A program made the translations under genes and the position numbers. This document shows, piece after piece, positions 50,179-61,254 of a stretch of 64,000 bases of DNA; position 1 is the first letter of the stretch, and each line of letters opens with the position of its first letter. The notes below the pieces were generated by a model. It did no database searches. It worked only from the letters and a program-made list of their open reading frames with translations, and was not told the DNA's origin. The DNA is from Diphasiastrum complanatum (lineage: Eukaryota; Streptophyta; Lycopodiopsida; Lycopodiales; Lycopodiaceae): positions 20,899,644 through 20,963,643 of the forward strand of contig CM055108.1 of NCBI GenBank assembly GCA_029204225.1. The letters are read 5' to 3'.

Positions 50179-50871
50179 TGCTGGAAATTTGTGAACTTCG
50201 GAAACCTTCGGGATTTTTGCAAAGCCATCAGGAGATTCTATCTCTTCTGCATTTTTGTGAAGGCTTTGGGATTTTTGCGAAGCCTTCAGGACATTCTCTC
50301 TCTTCGGCACTCTCTTTGCATTTTTTGAAAAGCCAATTTTGCATGATAGGCGTTTTTGGGCACTTGTCGCACTTTTTGCATATTTTGCACTTTTGCGAAA
50401 TCAGAACCAGAGCGTGAATAGACAATGCGAATAACGGATTGCGGGAGAGCAAAAGTGGACATGGACAACTAACTAGAGGAAATTAGAGTTAGGATGTTCT
50501 TTTAATTACTAGAGATTAGATTAGTTGTCTCTTCATTCTCTGTATATAGGATTAACGAGAGACAGACTATAGTTGAAGATGTTAATATATGATACTAGCT
50601 ATTCATAAGAGAGAGTAGCTCTCTTGCGGTGATGCGCTGTTTGAGATCCAAACAACGCACAAGTTTTGTTATAATCTGTAATTCAGATGATATAAATGCA
50701 AGAGTGCATTAGACGCAGTAATCTGCAATTGTTTTATGTCTGATTGATTCATTTTTACTTCTGCCCATTATTCATGTAGTAAATCTGTAATTGTAGTCTA
50801 CCATATGTTGCAGTAGTGAAAACTAGATAATTCTCGTTTCTGCATTTGAGCTTCCGCAAATTTTTCTATTA
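50179..50871 (+). repeat. 5' LTR of copia E
   Basis: 693 bp, begins TGCTGGAAATTTG and ends TTTCTATTA. Its first 130 bp hold two to three imperfect repeats of GGGATTTTTGCGAAGCC plus a CTCTCTTC stretch. TATATAGG near 50542-50549 is a likely TATA box, with the transcript start expected shortly after. Confidence 0.92.
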
Positions 50872-50872
50872 G

Positions 50873-50884
50873 TGGTATTAGAGC
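50873..50884 (+). promoter_or_regulatory. Primer-binding site of copia E, one mismatch
   Basis: TGGTATTAGAGC, one C-to-T change from the standard TGGTATCAGAGC, starts two bases after the 5' LTR. Confidence 0.88.
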
Positions 50885-50918
50885 AGGTTCTTGGAGTGGA
50901 ACTCCAAGACGGGCCAGA

Positions 50919-51880
50919 ATGGCTTCCAACATTTCACAGAAAATCACTGTGATTCTTGATGGATCGAATTACGGTCACTAGAAAAGAAGAACCATTATTC
51001 TTCTAAAAGGTGAAGGTTTATGAGATGTCATGGATGTCACTGAAGCAATGCCAGAAGAGAATGAATTCAGAATCAACAATGGAGAAGAAAGGATGATAAA
51101 GCAGTTGCTCTTATCACTCTATCATTGACAAAAGAAATCCTGATGAATGTTGACGATCTCGATCACAGTCAACAGATCTGGAAGAGCCTGCAGGAAAGGT
51201 ATGAAGCAAAGACCAAGACAGAGGTCTTGCATCTGACAAATCAACTGTTCAGCTTAAATTGGGATGGTGCCGATCTTGATTCACATGTGAACAAGACGAA
51301 AGCCATCTTTGCACAACCAGCCGCAACAGGAGTGGAGCACATAATACCACCTGCACAACAATTTATGTTTTTGATCAGATCACTTCCACAGGCCTACCAG
51401 TCATTAAGAACAATCTTAATGCAATCTCTTGATACTACCTTTGATGATGCAGCAAAGGCTGTCGCAGAGGAAAAGCTGATACAATAGCAAGCTAAGCAGA
51501 AGGAAGATGATGAGAAGGCCCTATTTGTTAAAACAAAAGAAAAGAACGCTCAGCGAGGAGACTTCTCCAGAAGCAAAAACTAGCCAGAAGCAAAGGATGC
51601 AGACGGTTATAAGAGCAAGACAAGAAGAATGTTACTTGCTTTCATTGTCAGAGGACAAGACACTATGCAATTGAGTGTTGGTACAATCCTAAGTCAAAGG
51701 CTTTTAAAGGAAAGAATCTTAGGAAGGATAGTGTGCATGTAGCAGAATTGTCCCCACAACAAGAGGAAGATGCCAACACATTCGTGTTGACAGAGGGAGA
51801 AGGCGACACTGCACATCTGACACAAGAAAATTGTTCTAGGATAATAATAGATTCTGGAGCTACTTTCCATGTTACGTGCA
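50919..51880 (+). pseudogene. gag: copia E gag and protease start
   Basis: Starts MASNISQKITVILDGSNYGH, then TAG where Trp is usual in copia gag. The open section 51125-51487 holds LHLTNQLFSLNWDGADLDSH and FLIRSLPQAYQSLRTIL. The zinc-knuckle region is frame-shifted. IIIDSGATFHVT at about 51843 is the protease active site. Confidence 0.88.
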
Positions 51881-52845
51881 AAAAAGAACTCCTGTAGAAG
51901 TTTCAACCAAGCTGCACATCTAGATCAGTCAAACTTGGTGATGATAGCCAACACAGAGTGGAAGGAACTGGATCATCCAGGTGATGACGCCTAATGGACG
52001 CAAAGATCTAGAAGGGGCACTATATGTGCCATCATTGAAGGACCTGTTATCTGTCGCAAAAATGGCAGAACTGGACATGAAGATCTATTTTGATCAGAAT
52101 GAATGTAGAATGCATGACGGATGCTCTAACAAGGTCATTGTAACTGCACCCAAAAGAGGCGATTTGTACCAGATCACAGTTTCAGAGGGAGTGGAAAATG
52201 CATTGGCTACCACCTCTCATGACAATGAATCAGAACTGTGGCATAAAAGAATGGGGCATATCAACATGAAAATGCTCTATTGGATGGCAAAGGAAGGTTT
52301 GGCGACGGGTGTGAATGTTACCCAACCACATCCCGATTTTTGTCAGATTTGTGCCCTAGGGAAACAGAGCCACAAATCTTTCTCAAGGAAGGCGACCAGA
52401 GCGAAGGTGCCACTTGAGCTGGTACACTAAGATCTATGTGGACCAATGGTGGTTGACTCAATATCAATCAAGATATTTTGTTAGATTTATTGATGATTAC
52501 AGTCATATGACTATGATTTATTTTTTGAAACTAAAATCAGAAGTCTTTGCAAAGTTCAAGTGTTTTCAAGCCTACGCAGAAAGGCAGCCATAGAGCAAAT
52601 TGAAGACACTACAATCTGAAAATGGAGGGGAATATACTAGCAACGAGTTTAAAGAGCACTGCAAAAAGGAAGACATTTCCAAGCAGTACACCATTCCTTA
52701 TATCCCACAACATAACGGTGTGGCGGAAAGGAAGAACAGGACGCTAATGGATGCAGCCCTTGATTTAGTCACCTAAGGAATTCTGGGAAGCCACAGTAGC
52801 AGCTTCAACCTATTTTCAAAAATTAAAAGTAAAACGTATGGGATA
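51881..52845 (+). pseudogene. pol: copia E pre-integrase and integrase
   Basis: The protease remainder and pre-integrase are open from 51981 to 52430 (LYVPSLKDLLSVAKM, HKRMGHINMKML, CQICALGKQSHKSF). After the TAA at 52428, core pieces are readable in shifting frames: DLCGPMVVDS, then ENGGEYTSNEFKEHC and HNGVAERKNRTLMDAA, so the three catalytic acidic residues can still be located. The sequence runs into the deletion junction near 52845. Confidence 0.88.
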
Positions 52846-53302
52846 ACCTTTCGCAGTGATTCCAATTTTGAACTGCTTGCATATAGTGATGCCACTTGGG
52901 CTAGCAGTAGAGATGACAGTCTTTGGTGGATGTTTTGTGTGTTGCGAATCAGTAGTAAACTGGGTATGTAAGAAGCAAACCTTGGTTGCTCAATTCTCGT
53001 GTGAAGCAGAATATGTAACTGCATCTAAAAACGCGAATGAGATAATGTGGCTTCAAATGCTATTGAATGAATTGAATGAACCACAGGTTCATCCCACTAT
53101 AATGTATATGGATAGCCAAAGTGCAATCCACCTCACCGAGGATCCTGTTTTTCACTCCAAAACCAAGCACATTCCACTGAAGTACCACCACATCAGAGAT
53201 CTGATTCAGAAAAAGGAGTTGATAATTCAGTATGTTAAATCATTCGACATGATGGCAGATGTACTCACAAAGCCTTTGAACAAGATCCAGTTTGAAAAAT
53301 AG
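52846..53302 (+). pseudogene. pol: copia E RNase H
   Basis: Starts near the RNase H motif AYSDATWASSRDD in a shifted frame, then an open frame from 52856 with SCEAEYVTASKNANEIMWLQ, YMDSQSAIHLTEDPVFHSKT and YHHIRDLIQKKELI, closing at 53300. The polypurine tract CAAGAGGGAG follows at 53341. Confidence 0.9.
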
Positions 53303-53351
53303 AGAATGTCGATGGGAATTAGATAAAGGTTTTCTCAGTTCAAGAGGGAGT

Positions 53352-53965
53352 TGTTGGAAATTTGTGAACTTCGGAAACCTTTGGGATTTTTGCGAAGCAG
53401 TCAGGAGATTTTCTCTCTTCTGCATTTTTGCAAAGCCTTCAAAATTTTTGTGAAGCCTTCAGGACATTCTCTCTCTTCAGCATTCTCTCTTCGCATTTTT
53501 TGAAAAGCCAATTTTGCATGATAGGCGTTTTTGGACACTTGTCATACTTTTTGCATATTTCGCACTTTTGCGAAATTAGAACCAGAGCGTGAATAGACAA
53601 TGTGAATAACGGATTGTGGGAAAGCAAAAGTGGACAAGAACAACTAAGTAGAGAAAATTAGAGTTAGGATGTTCTTTTAATTACTAGAGATTAGATCAGT
53701 TGTCTCTCCATTCTCTTTATATAGGATTAACGAGAGACAAACTATAGTTGAAAATGTTAGTATATGATACTAGCTGTCTATAAGAGAGAGTAGCTCTCTT
53801 GCGGTGATGCACTTATCTACAATTGTTTTATGTCTGATTGATTCATTTTCTCTTCCACCCATTATTCATGTAGTAAATATGTCATTGTAGTCTGCCATTT
53901 GTTGCAATAGCAGAGACTAGATAATTCTTGTTTCGGCATTTGAGCTTCCGCGAATTTTTCTATCA
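53352..53965 (+). repeat. 3' LTR of copia E
   Basis: 614 bp, begins TGTTGGAAATTTG and ends TTTCTATCA. It is shorter than the 5' LTR because of an ~80-bp deletion near 53811. The two LTRs differ at many positions, so the insertion is not recent. Confidence 0.92.
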
Positions 53966-53970
53966 CATTG

Positions 53971-56900
53971 TTCTTGTGCATTCAAGGTAGAATGGAGATG
54001 GCTTCTGGCAGTAAGCTTGTAGGCATTAAACACCTTGCAAATCAGTACGTACAATCAGGTTAAATTCATTCACAATGCATTCATCGACATTCACAGATTC
54101 CTATAAACACAAACAACCTAGGGTCGTCATATTTTTCATTATAAACTAATATAGAATATCTATTATGGGATATAGTAAAACATGTGTCCATCAATGAAAT
54201 GTTATTCATTAATGTTGGTCAAAACCTTGAAGTACAGATGGACCAATAAAATTTCTTAAAATACGTTTTGTCTTATCACTGCCATGTCTGCCTTCAATAC
54301 TTTGTATACCATTTTTTTGAGAACTCTAGAAAAGATGCTGCTCAAAGGTTGACATTGGTTCATTGGGAGTGATTCTTCAGCATGACTCTACACTTGTCTC
54401 AAACACTTGAGCTCATGGAATCTGTGTTTTTATAAGAAGAATGCATAACAAAGAATCAATGCCATTAACTTGTCTTGCCTTATTCATCTCATATGGATGA
54501 TCAATGCTGATTTTCAATTTGAAAATCAATTCCTTGCTTTGCCACTGTCATTTCTACCTTGAGCTTTATTTAGGCCAATCCCTAAAATAATTTAACTCGA
54601 GTTGTCCAGGCAAGTGGTGTGCAACTAGTATCTCTATTTCACAAGGAAACCATCATTTGTGTTGTGCTTTCTTAAAAACAAGAACTATTGATATTAATCC
54701 CGGGGGCATGCTTGTAAAACTCGATTTGCTTTCCACATAGCACGTACAAGCTTTTTCCTAAAGCATTCATCTACACTTTTGAGACAAATGGGAGGGAAAA
54801 TTGAGGGACTTGAAAAATTGAGCGCAACTTTGAACCCACCCATTTGTTTTGAATGACCAACCAATGAGGACAAATAGGTGGTTGTAACTATTTTAATAAT
54901 TATGTTGTTTATGATTAATGTATAGATAAAGTTTCAGGGCAATGAAATAATTATTGGTTATTCATAAACCAAAAGTTTTCCTCCACAACAACAAAAAAAA
55001 AGGTTTATATTGGACAAAAAACATTGTTGACAAAAAGATATCACCAACAATGTGAAAACCCTCCTTAAAAAATGTTGGTAGATGCATCCGATCTATGTTC
55101 CTTTTAAAAATATTGTTATCATATTTACTCACGACAAAAAGATTGCAAATAGGTCAAAATCATTTTATATAGTTCTATTTGCTAAATTATGTGATTTGGT
55201 ACTCGAAAGACCTCACTACATATAAATAATAATAAAAAAGTTGAAAACTTGAATGTCAAACATAAACCCTTGAACTATGTTTTCATTTGTCAAGACATAA
55301 TCTCCAAATTATAAATTTGAACAAGTGACTATAACATCTTGTTTGCCTTGAATACTGTGCATAAGTAACATGTACAAAGTTGTTTCTTCAATTAACATTA
55401 TGAAAACTACACAAAAAAGACAAGAACCATCTAAGAAACATACAACATCAATCTCATGTTTTTTTTATCTATGATTTTTATCTATAAACATGGATCTAAA
55501 AGTACAAGTTTCTAAGTTAGATTCTGGATTTTGGTGTTCTACTTGAAAGTATTGGAGTCACTAAGATATGAAACATTGCAATGATGTCACGAACACCTTG
55601 CCAGTTATATCATACATTTCTTTGTGGTATAATAAGCAATTGTATTGATATATTATTTGAAAAAGGCTTTTTCAATTTGTATTGGATGAAGATCCAAGAC
55701 TTGAATACATATTGAGTACATTTTAGAATGTTGAACCTTAACTTAGATGTAAATGTCTATTAGGGTTGTATCATTTTTGCTATCTTTATTCGACATCCTT
55801 TCTTATAATTGAGGTAAAATTGTTCAAAAAGTCATAGGCAATAGGTGATCCCTTACACAAATCAAAATCTATAAGTTTTTGAGTTCAAAAAAGACAAGTA
55901 GGCTTAGTGCAATAAATGAACTAAGATTAATGTGAAATACACAATAAAATAGACGTGCCACATTTATGATGAAGTTTATGCTTACAAGACTTAGTAGTAC
56001 TTTACAAGACTAGTCACACAACACTAGACTAAAGCATACAATATTTTCCATTGAATTTGAATGGAATTCACTAGTTTATAGTTCAATTTTATTTAGTATG
56101 CAATTTATATGGAAATTTTAGTTATCATAAAGCTGGACAAAAGTGTATGTACTCATGTTTTTTGGTGAGTTTCTCATAGATTCTCCCAAATCAAAATCTT
56201 GATTTGCATCACATTTCTTGTCAACCTTGGTGTTTGGATTGTGGTTTGTAAGCTTAGGCCGAAATACTTTGGTAATCACAAGGATGACACATAGTTGCAT
56301 TCAATTTAATATGAAAAACATGGTGAAAGATGATTAAATTATTGTGGTTACAACACAACACAATAGAGAATATATTTGTTTATCATCTTTTGTATGTTTC
56401 TAGATTTGATCAACTGGTGTTGAGCCTTTTTCCATGATGTCAATTATACTACATTGAATGTCAGAAGAACAAATTGAGTTAATGCATAACATGAAGTTCA
56501 TTGGCCAAGGTCAATATCTAAATACATCTTGGCTACAAAAAAAGTTTTATATCATATATGTATAAGCAATGTTATTAGAAAGATGAAACTTTTAGGCAAC
56601 CGCATCCCAAAGAAATCAGTAAAATTGATGAGAAAACATAGAGCACATACAACGCACCCCAACATGCATAGGCGCACACTCTCACAAACACCTTATGTAT
56701 AACGTTCATTAGTTAGAATCAATAGATTCATCTTATTGTATTCTATGTTCAAAACCTGAGAGAAAAAAGTCAAAACACTAATAATAGAAAACTTGTGGAG
56801 TTTAGCAAGTGCTTTAGAATGTAGTGAGCAAACATGTATTACACAACAAACTTTGCCCATTCAATTAAAGGATGTTATAGTATATAAGTACCCTTACTCA

Positions 56901-57180
56901 AGTAAATACAACAAAATAGCACATAGAAAGACTTGAATATGGAGAGGTCATTGTTGGTGACCTTTTAGGAACCCAAAATATATAAGTGGCAAATATATTT
57001 CAGTTATAAGTGTTCAAAACTCTAGCCATCTCTTGATTGGGCCATGGAAGGGGATTAGTGAGGCCACCCATCATGCCTCATGTTTAAAAGTTGAGTACCC
57101 TAGTTTAAAAGTAGAGGTCCTATACCCATTGACTTTGAAATATGAAATGATAAGATGAGGCATTGATAAGATGTTTTCTT
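53971..57180. other. Long AT-rich intergenic stretch
   Basis: No protein domain, RNA gene or retroelement sequence is recognised over about 3.2 kb. TATATAAG at 56881-56888 is a TATA-like string without a gene downstream. Confidence 0.45.
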
Positions 57181-58290
57181 TATGGTGATGGTGAATGAAT
57201 TTCAAAGCCATGTTACTTTTAAGGCAGCAACTCTCAAGTCTCACAACTCTCGAGTCTCACTCTCCTCATCTTCTTGCATCACTTGGATTCTTTGTGATGG
57301 TTGGCTTAGTCGACAAGTGAATCTAGTAGAAGATAATTGCGTTTCTATGATGAATTTCTATTTTAGTTCAGTCTAGTAGAAGATTGTTTGCCTCTCTATA
57401 ATTCATAGCTATTTTAGTTAAGAGCGACCTTCTACGAAGGTGCTGTGTAGGTGCTTAGGTCAAGTCAAGATGAAAACTGGGTCATGCACAGTAAGATAGA
57501 GGGGACACGTACACTGTAATCGTCATGCTGACAGATATGAACTCATCCCTGACCTCCTTCAAATATCTATCATTTGTGGTTTCAAAAGATTTGGAGAGCT
57601 GAAGAGTCATGAAGCTGAGCAGAAGCTGCTGCAGCTGATTACTTCTTATTCATCATCTAAAGTGTCATCATTCATGCATCTTCCATAATCCGTGCCCTGA
57701 TCCTTTGAAGATCTAATGGACCCAAATTGTTTCCATGTGCCGGCTTTGAACGAGAATGACCACATGCGTGTTATGATCATGACTAGCAGAATTCTTGTTG
57801 ATTGAAATTTGACAATATTCAAACTATTACAGTCTGCTAGAGCCTTGCTGATCGAAGTTGTACTATAATGGCTCATTGGCTACCCACGCTGCAGATTGGA
57901 CTGCGGTTTCGTCACCGTTGCTCTCTTAGCTACTATTCGAGTTTGTTAATTCGCTTTGAGGACCAGGAGATAAATAGAAGCAAGGGTACCGAAGCCGGAG
58001 ATAATGATATAATTCGCCACAACAAAGCTCAAAGTCCAGAGTTTCGAATACTTGTTGTAACTTTGGTTATCTGGTGCAAAAGATTCCCTCTCAGGTAGTG
58101 AGATGGGGGTCTTAGTATTGATCTTGAGATGCTCAAGCTAGTAGGAACTAAGTCTGAGAACATTTGTTGCAGAGGTTGTTTCAAGACAAGTTTTGGCATT
58201 TGTTGTGCGTACTCACACAGATAGAATTTACCTATTTTTCTACAAATAGGTTTAATAATCATTAAGATAGTTTCATTTACGATAGGTGCG
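57181..58290 (+). promoter_or_regulatory. Upstream region of the GRAS gene
   Basis: No coding sequence can be supported; short open frames at 57182-57376 and 57868-58098 show no features. Promoter and 5' untranslated region of the GRAS gene are expected here. A possible 5' UTR intron is CAG|GTAGTG at 58095 to GATAG at 58285, five bases before the start codon, but the branch and pyrimidine tract are weak. Confidence 0.35.
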
Positions 58291-60351
58291 ATGGATATAC
58301 TGGATCTCGGAAATGATTCGGAGCTCCCACAGTTCAAATCCTGGAATTGGACAGACGACCTGATTCCCAGCAGCCCATGCGAAGGAATCAGACGTTTAGA
58401 GCACTCCAAGTGGGATGGTTTGAAACGCAGAAAGTTGAACGCTGCTTACCCTTTCCAAGAAGAACCTTGGCTCAATTGGCTAGACATGATTTCTTGCAGC
58501 TCCTCTGAGCCAGAGAACGAACTACTAATTAACGAGGCGAAGTACGGGTTACCTTCGGGAGCAGAGCACAATGAGCAGCTGACTGATGAGGAAAGAAATG
58601 CTTTAAGCAATCTTATGAAGCACCTATTAGATCCGGAAGTGCTTCTACTGGATCCAGACGTGAAGTTGTGCGAAGAGGCTGATGTACACTCTGATGAAAC
58701 TGTAGGAGATCATAAGTCAACCGATAAACTTACTTCGGATCACCTCGAGATGCAGCTATGCGATGTCACGGAGTACCTGTTGGAGCCACATGCGACAGAG
58801 AATCAAGAAGTTGACGTCTCGTTTACCAAGAGTAGCGATAAAGTTTCTTTGGCTAGCTCCGCCACAACCGTAGATTTGCAGACTAAGGACCCTCGGACGC
58901 CAAAGACGATTAGTGGCAACACAGAGGTACGTGAATCAAATCAAGAGTTTGAGCAGCTCTCAGATTGTGACTCCATAGAGGTTATGATACTTAATTTAGC
59001 CAAATCGGATAGTAAAAAGCGACCAGAAGGACTTCTGAGGGTTGGAAGCTCACGTGCAGATGGACCAGTCAAAGCCAAACTCAAAGACAGCAAATGGGAG
59101 GAGTTGCAAATATCAAAACAAGGCAGCCATCCTGCTTCTCCTGCGTCCAGTGAGGAGACTCTGTTTTTTCATTGTTATAGTCCTCAGACCGAGGAAGACT
59201 ACCGTGCAGTAAGCCTCGTGCATCTGCTAACTGCATGCGCGGAAGCAATAACCGGCGGCAACCAAGATCTGGCAGCCGTTACACTAGCAAGAATTGAGCA
59301 TCTTGTATCATCGAACGAAAGCACATTTCAGCGTGTGGCATCTTACTTCTATCAAAGCTTGGAGTCTGTTATAACCCAGGAGCTGCCTGACGATAATATT
59401 GCATCTAGCCCAGAGGCCAAAATTCGTGCATTTCAGTTGGTACATGAGGTGTGTCCTTATAACAAGTTCGCACATTTGACTGCTAATCAAGCAATCATGG
59501 AGGCCGTTGGGAATGAAAGCGTGATCCACATAATAGACTTTGACATTATGGAGGGGTTACAGTGGCCACCACTAATAGACGCACTGGCAACAAGATCAAA
59601 CGAATTTTCCTTTCTACGAATCACTGCCGTGCAACTGGAAGAAGCTCCCAATACCCTTTCTTCTTCTCTAGAATTGACAGGAAGAAGACTATCCGAGTTT
59701 GCAGAAGCTTTGCAAATTTCATTTTCTTTTGAAACTGCTGTACTTGATGAAGAAACCGCATCTCTAAATCTGGATGAGACCAATCAGGGAGGAGCACTCA
59801 TAGCCAACTGCATGCTGCAACTCCCCCACATGACTTCACGAAATTCAAAATCCATATTTGCCTTCATCTCAGCCGTAAGTAGAATGAAGATCAAACTAGT
59901 GACGATCAGCGATGACGCACTCAAGTGTAGATCAACAGACTTCATGGCAAGGTTTTTTGAGATCCTACACCATTCTTGTGCTTTATTTGATTCAGTGGAA
60001 GCAAGCTTATCGATGCACGATCTTGCAAGGGCTATGGTAGAGACCACTTTCTTAGCTCCTAGAATCTGGAGCACAGTTTCCAGGATATGCCAGCAGGAAA
60101 AGGGTCAGGAAGTGGGCAGAGCACGATCAAGCTGCATTATGCAAGAGCTAGGCTTTGAGCCCGTTAGCATAAGCCATTACAACCACACTCAAGCGGAACT
60201 GTTGCTTGCCTTTTTCAAAGAAGGCTACAGGATCAGGATCGATGATCATGCAGGGCATGAGCTAGCAATTTGCTGGGGCGACAGGCCACTGTTTGCAGTC
60301 TCTACGTTCAGTCTAACGGCACCTTCTTCTATGCAAGAACCTGTATATTGA
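58291..60351 (+). CDS. NSP2-like: GRAS-family transcriptional regulator, NSP2-like
   Basis: An uninterrupted single-exon frame of 686 residues. Residues 1-300 are an acidic, low-complexity N-terminal region with KRRKLN (about 46-51) as a possible nuclear signal. The GRAS domain (about 307-675) has the first leucine-rich region (LVHLLTACAEAITGG), the VHIID-type motif VIHIIDFDIMEGLQWPPLID (411-430), the second leucine-rich region (GRRLSEFAEAL), PFYRE-like RFFEILHHSCALFDSVEA (553-570) and SAW-like ELGFEPVSI to FAVSTF. The DxDIMEGxQW form and FAHLTANQAIMEAV are typical of NSP2/SCL26 rather than DELLA or SCR. In legumes and rice NSP2 partners NSP1 in nuclear symbiosis signalling (rhizobia, mycorrhiza) and strigolactone synthesis; that role here is inferred. 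The usual NSP2 length is about 500, so the N-terminus is long. ATGG at 58291 is the first in-frame start after a stop and gives MDILDLG, a plausible N-terminus. Confidence 0.93.
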   Translation: MDILDLGNDSELPQFKSWNWTDDLIPSSPCEGIRRLEHSKWDGLKRRKLNAAYPFQEEPWLNWLDMISCSSSEPENELLINEAKYGLPSGAEHNEQLTDEERNALSNLMKHLLDPEVLLLDPDVKLCEEADVHSDETVGDHKSTDKLTSDHLEMQLCDVTEYLLEPHATENQEVDVSFTKSSDKVSLASSATTVDLQTKDPRTPKTISGNTEVRESNQEFEQLSDCDSIEVMILNLAKSDSKKRPEGLLRVGSSRADGPVKAKLKDSKWEELQISKQGSHPASPASSEETLFFHCYSPQTEEDYRAVSLVHLLTACAEAITGGNQDLAAVTLARIEHLVSSNESTFQRVASYFYQSLESVITQELPDDNIASSPEAKIRAFQLVHEVCPYNKFAHLTANQAIMEAVGNESVIHIIDFDIMEGLQWPPLIDALATRSNEFSFLRITAVQLEEAPNTLSSSLELTGRRLSEFAEALQISFSFETAVLDEETASLNLDETNQGGALIANCMLQLPHMTSRNSKSIFAFISAVSRMKIKLVTISDDALKCRSTDFMARFFEILHHSCALFDSVEASLSMHDLARAMVETTFLAPRIWSTVSRICQQEKGQEVGRARSSCIMQELGFEPVSISHYNHTQAELLLAFFKEGYRIRIDDHAGHELAICWGDRPLFAVSTFSLTAPSSMQEPVY

Positions 60352-61254
60352 AGGAGCATGGTCTTCCCATGAATATAAAGTGCATGATTTCCAAAGACGT
60401 TACCAGCCTTGCAAATGGCTAGAGTCGCTTGTAGACGTCTTTGGAAACAACAATCATACATATATATGTGTTAAATTGGCCAAAAAATTTAAGTTTGCTT
60501 TTTACCCAAAACATTTTAGAATGAAATACTATACAACATTCTTAAATTTTGAAGTTCAGGGTTGCAGTTAGTGCTTTATTTACATGACGTCTTTCACAAT
60601 GTTCTTGGTAGTCATGTGACATCCTTACATAGAACTTTCCCTTCAAATTTTATTTTGTAAGTGATAGGACTTTCATGCAGATTTCATTTAAATTTTTTTA
60701 ATATTGAATTCCAAGTACAAAATGAATAAGATTGTCCTATTTACATTTCTCATGTACTAGATTTTAAGCAAACCATTCACTAAACAAGATTGGAGACTTC
60801 TAGGCTGAATGTAAATGGATCATGCCCACTAGTCCATGAAGCCCAAATCACAACATGAAGACTTAATTATGAACTCTGAAACTTTGAAACTTTAAAAGTT
60901 GGATAACTCTAAGTTCAACCTAGCCCATTGTTCAAACCTCAAACTTTTGGCCAAGCTCTCCTATGGCCTATGCTAAAGTGCAAAGTCTTTGAAGTTTGAA
61001 ATTTGTGAATCTTACTTCCAATATTAAGTTATGAATCTTGAAATTTGCAAAGAGTTTAATTTCAAGTTTTAAAAATGTGTCATGTACTTATTATAGCTTA
61101 TTAGAGCACCTTAACTCATGACACTTAAAATAGATTTTGTATTTCTCTTCTTCATTAGATAAGAAATCTTTCTTTTGTGAATTCTGCTGCGTCTATGACA
61201 AGCACTCTAGAAGCAAGTTTCCCAAATTACATTCCGTCACCAATGCCAGCTCTG
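60352..61254. other. 3' region of the GRAS gene and intergenic DNA
   Basis: No coding domain. AATATAAAG at 60371 and AATGAAATA near 60521 could serve as polyadenylation signals, but neither is a perfect AATAAA. Confidence 0.4.

Larger units (their letters stand above)
50174..53970 (+). mobile_element. Ty1/copia LTR retrotransposon E with target-site duplication, lacks reverse transcriptase
   Basis: Complete boundaries: CATTG at 50174-50178 and again at 53966-53970 is a 5-bp target-site duplication; LTRs at 50179-50871 and 53352-53965; primer site at 50873. The interior of 2.5 kb codes for gag, protease, integrase and RNase H remnants, but RT is missing: integrase joins RNase H near 52845. 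An intact copia element would be about 4.5-5 kb. All frames carry stops. Confidence 0.93.

Noticed and set aside
57868-58098. Upstream frame of 76 codons before the GRAS gene
   Set aside because: No domain, no conservation evidence, and the likely 5' UTR of the GRAS gene overlaps it.
59393-59412. Possible miR171h-type target site in the NSP2-like gene
   Set aside because: Only a short ATATTG core matches; complementarity is too poor to claim regulation.
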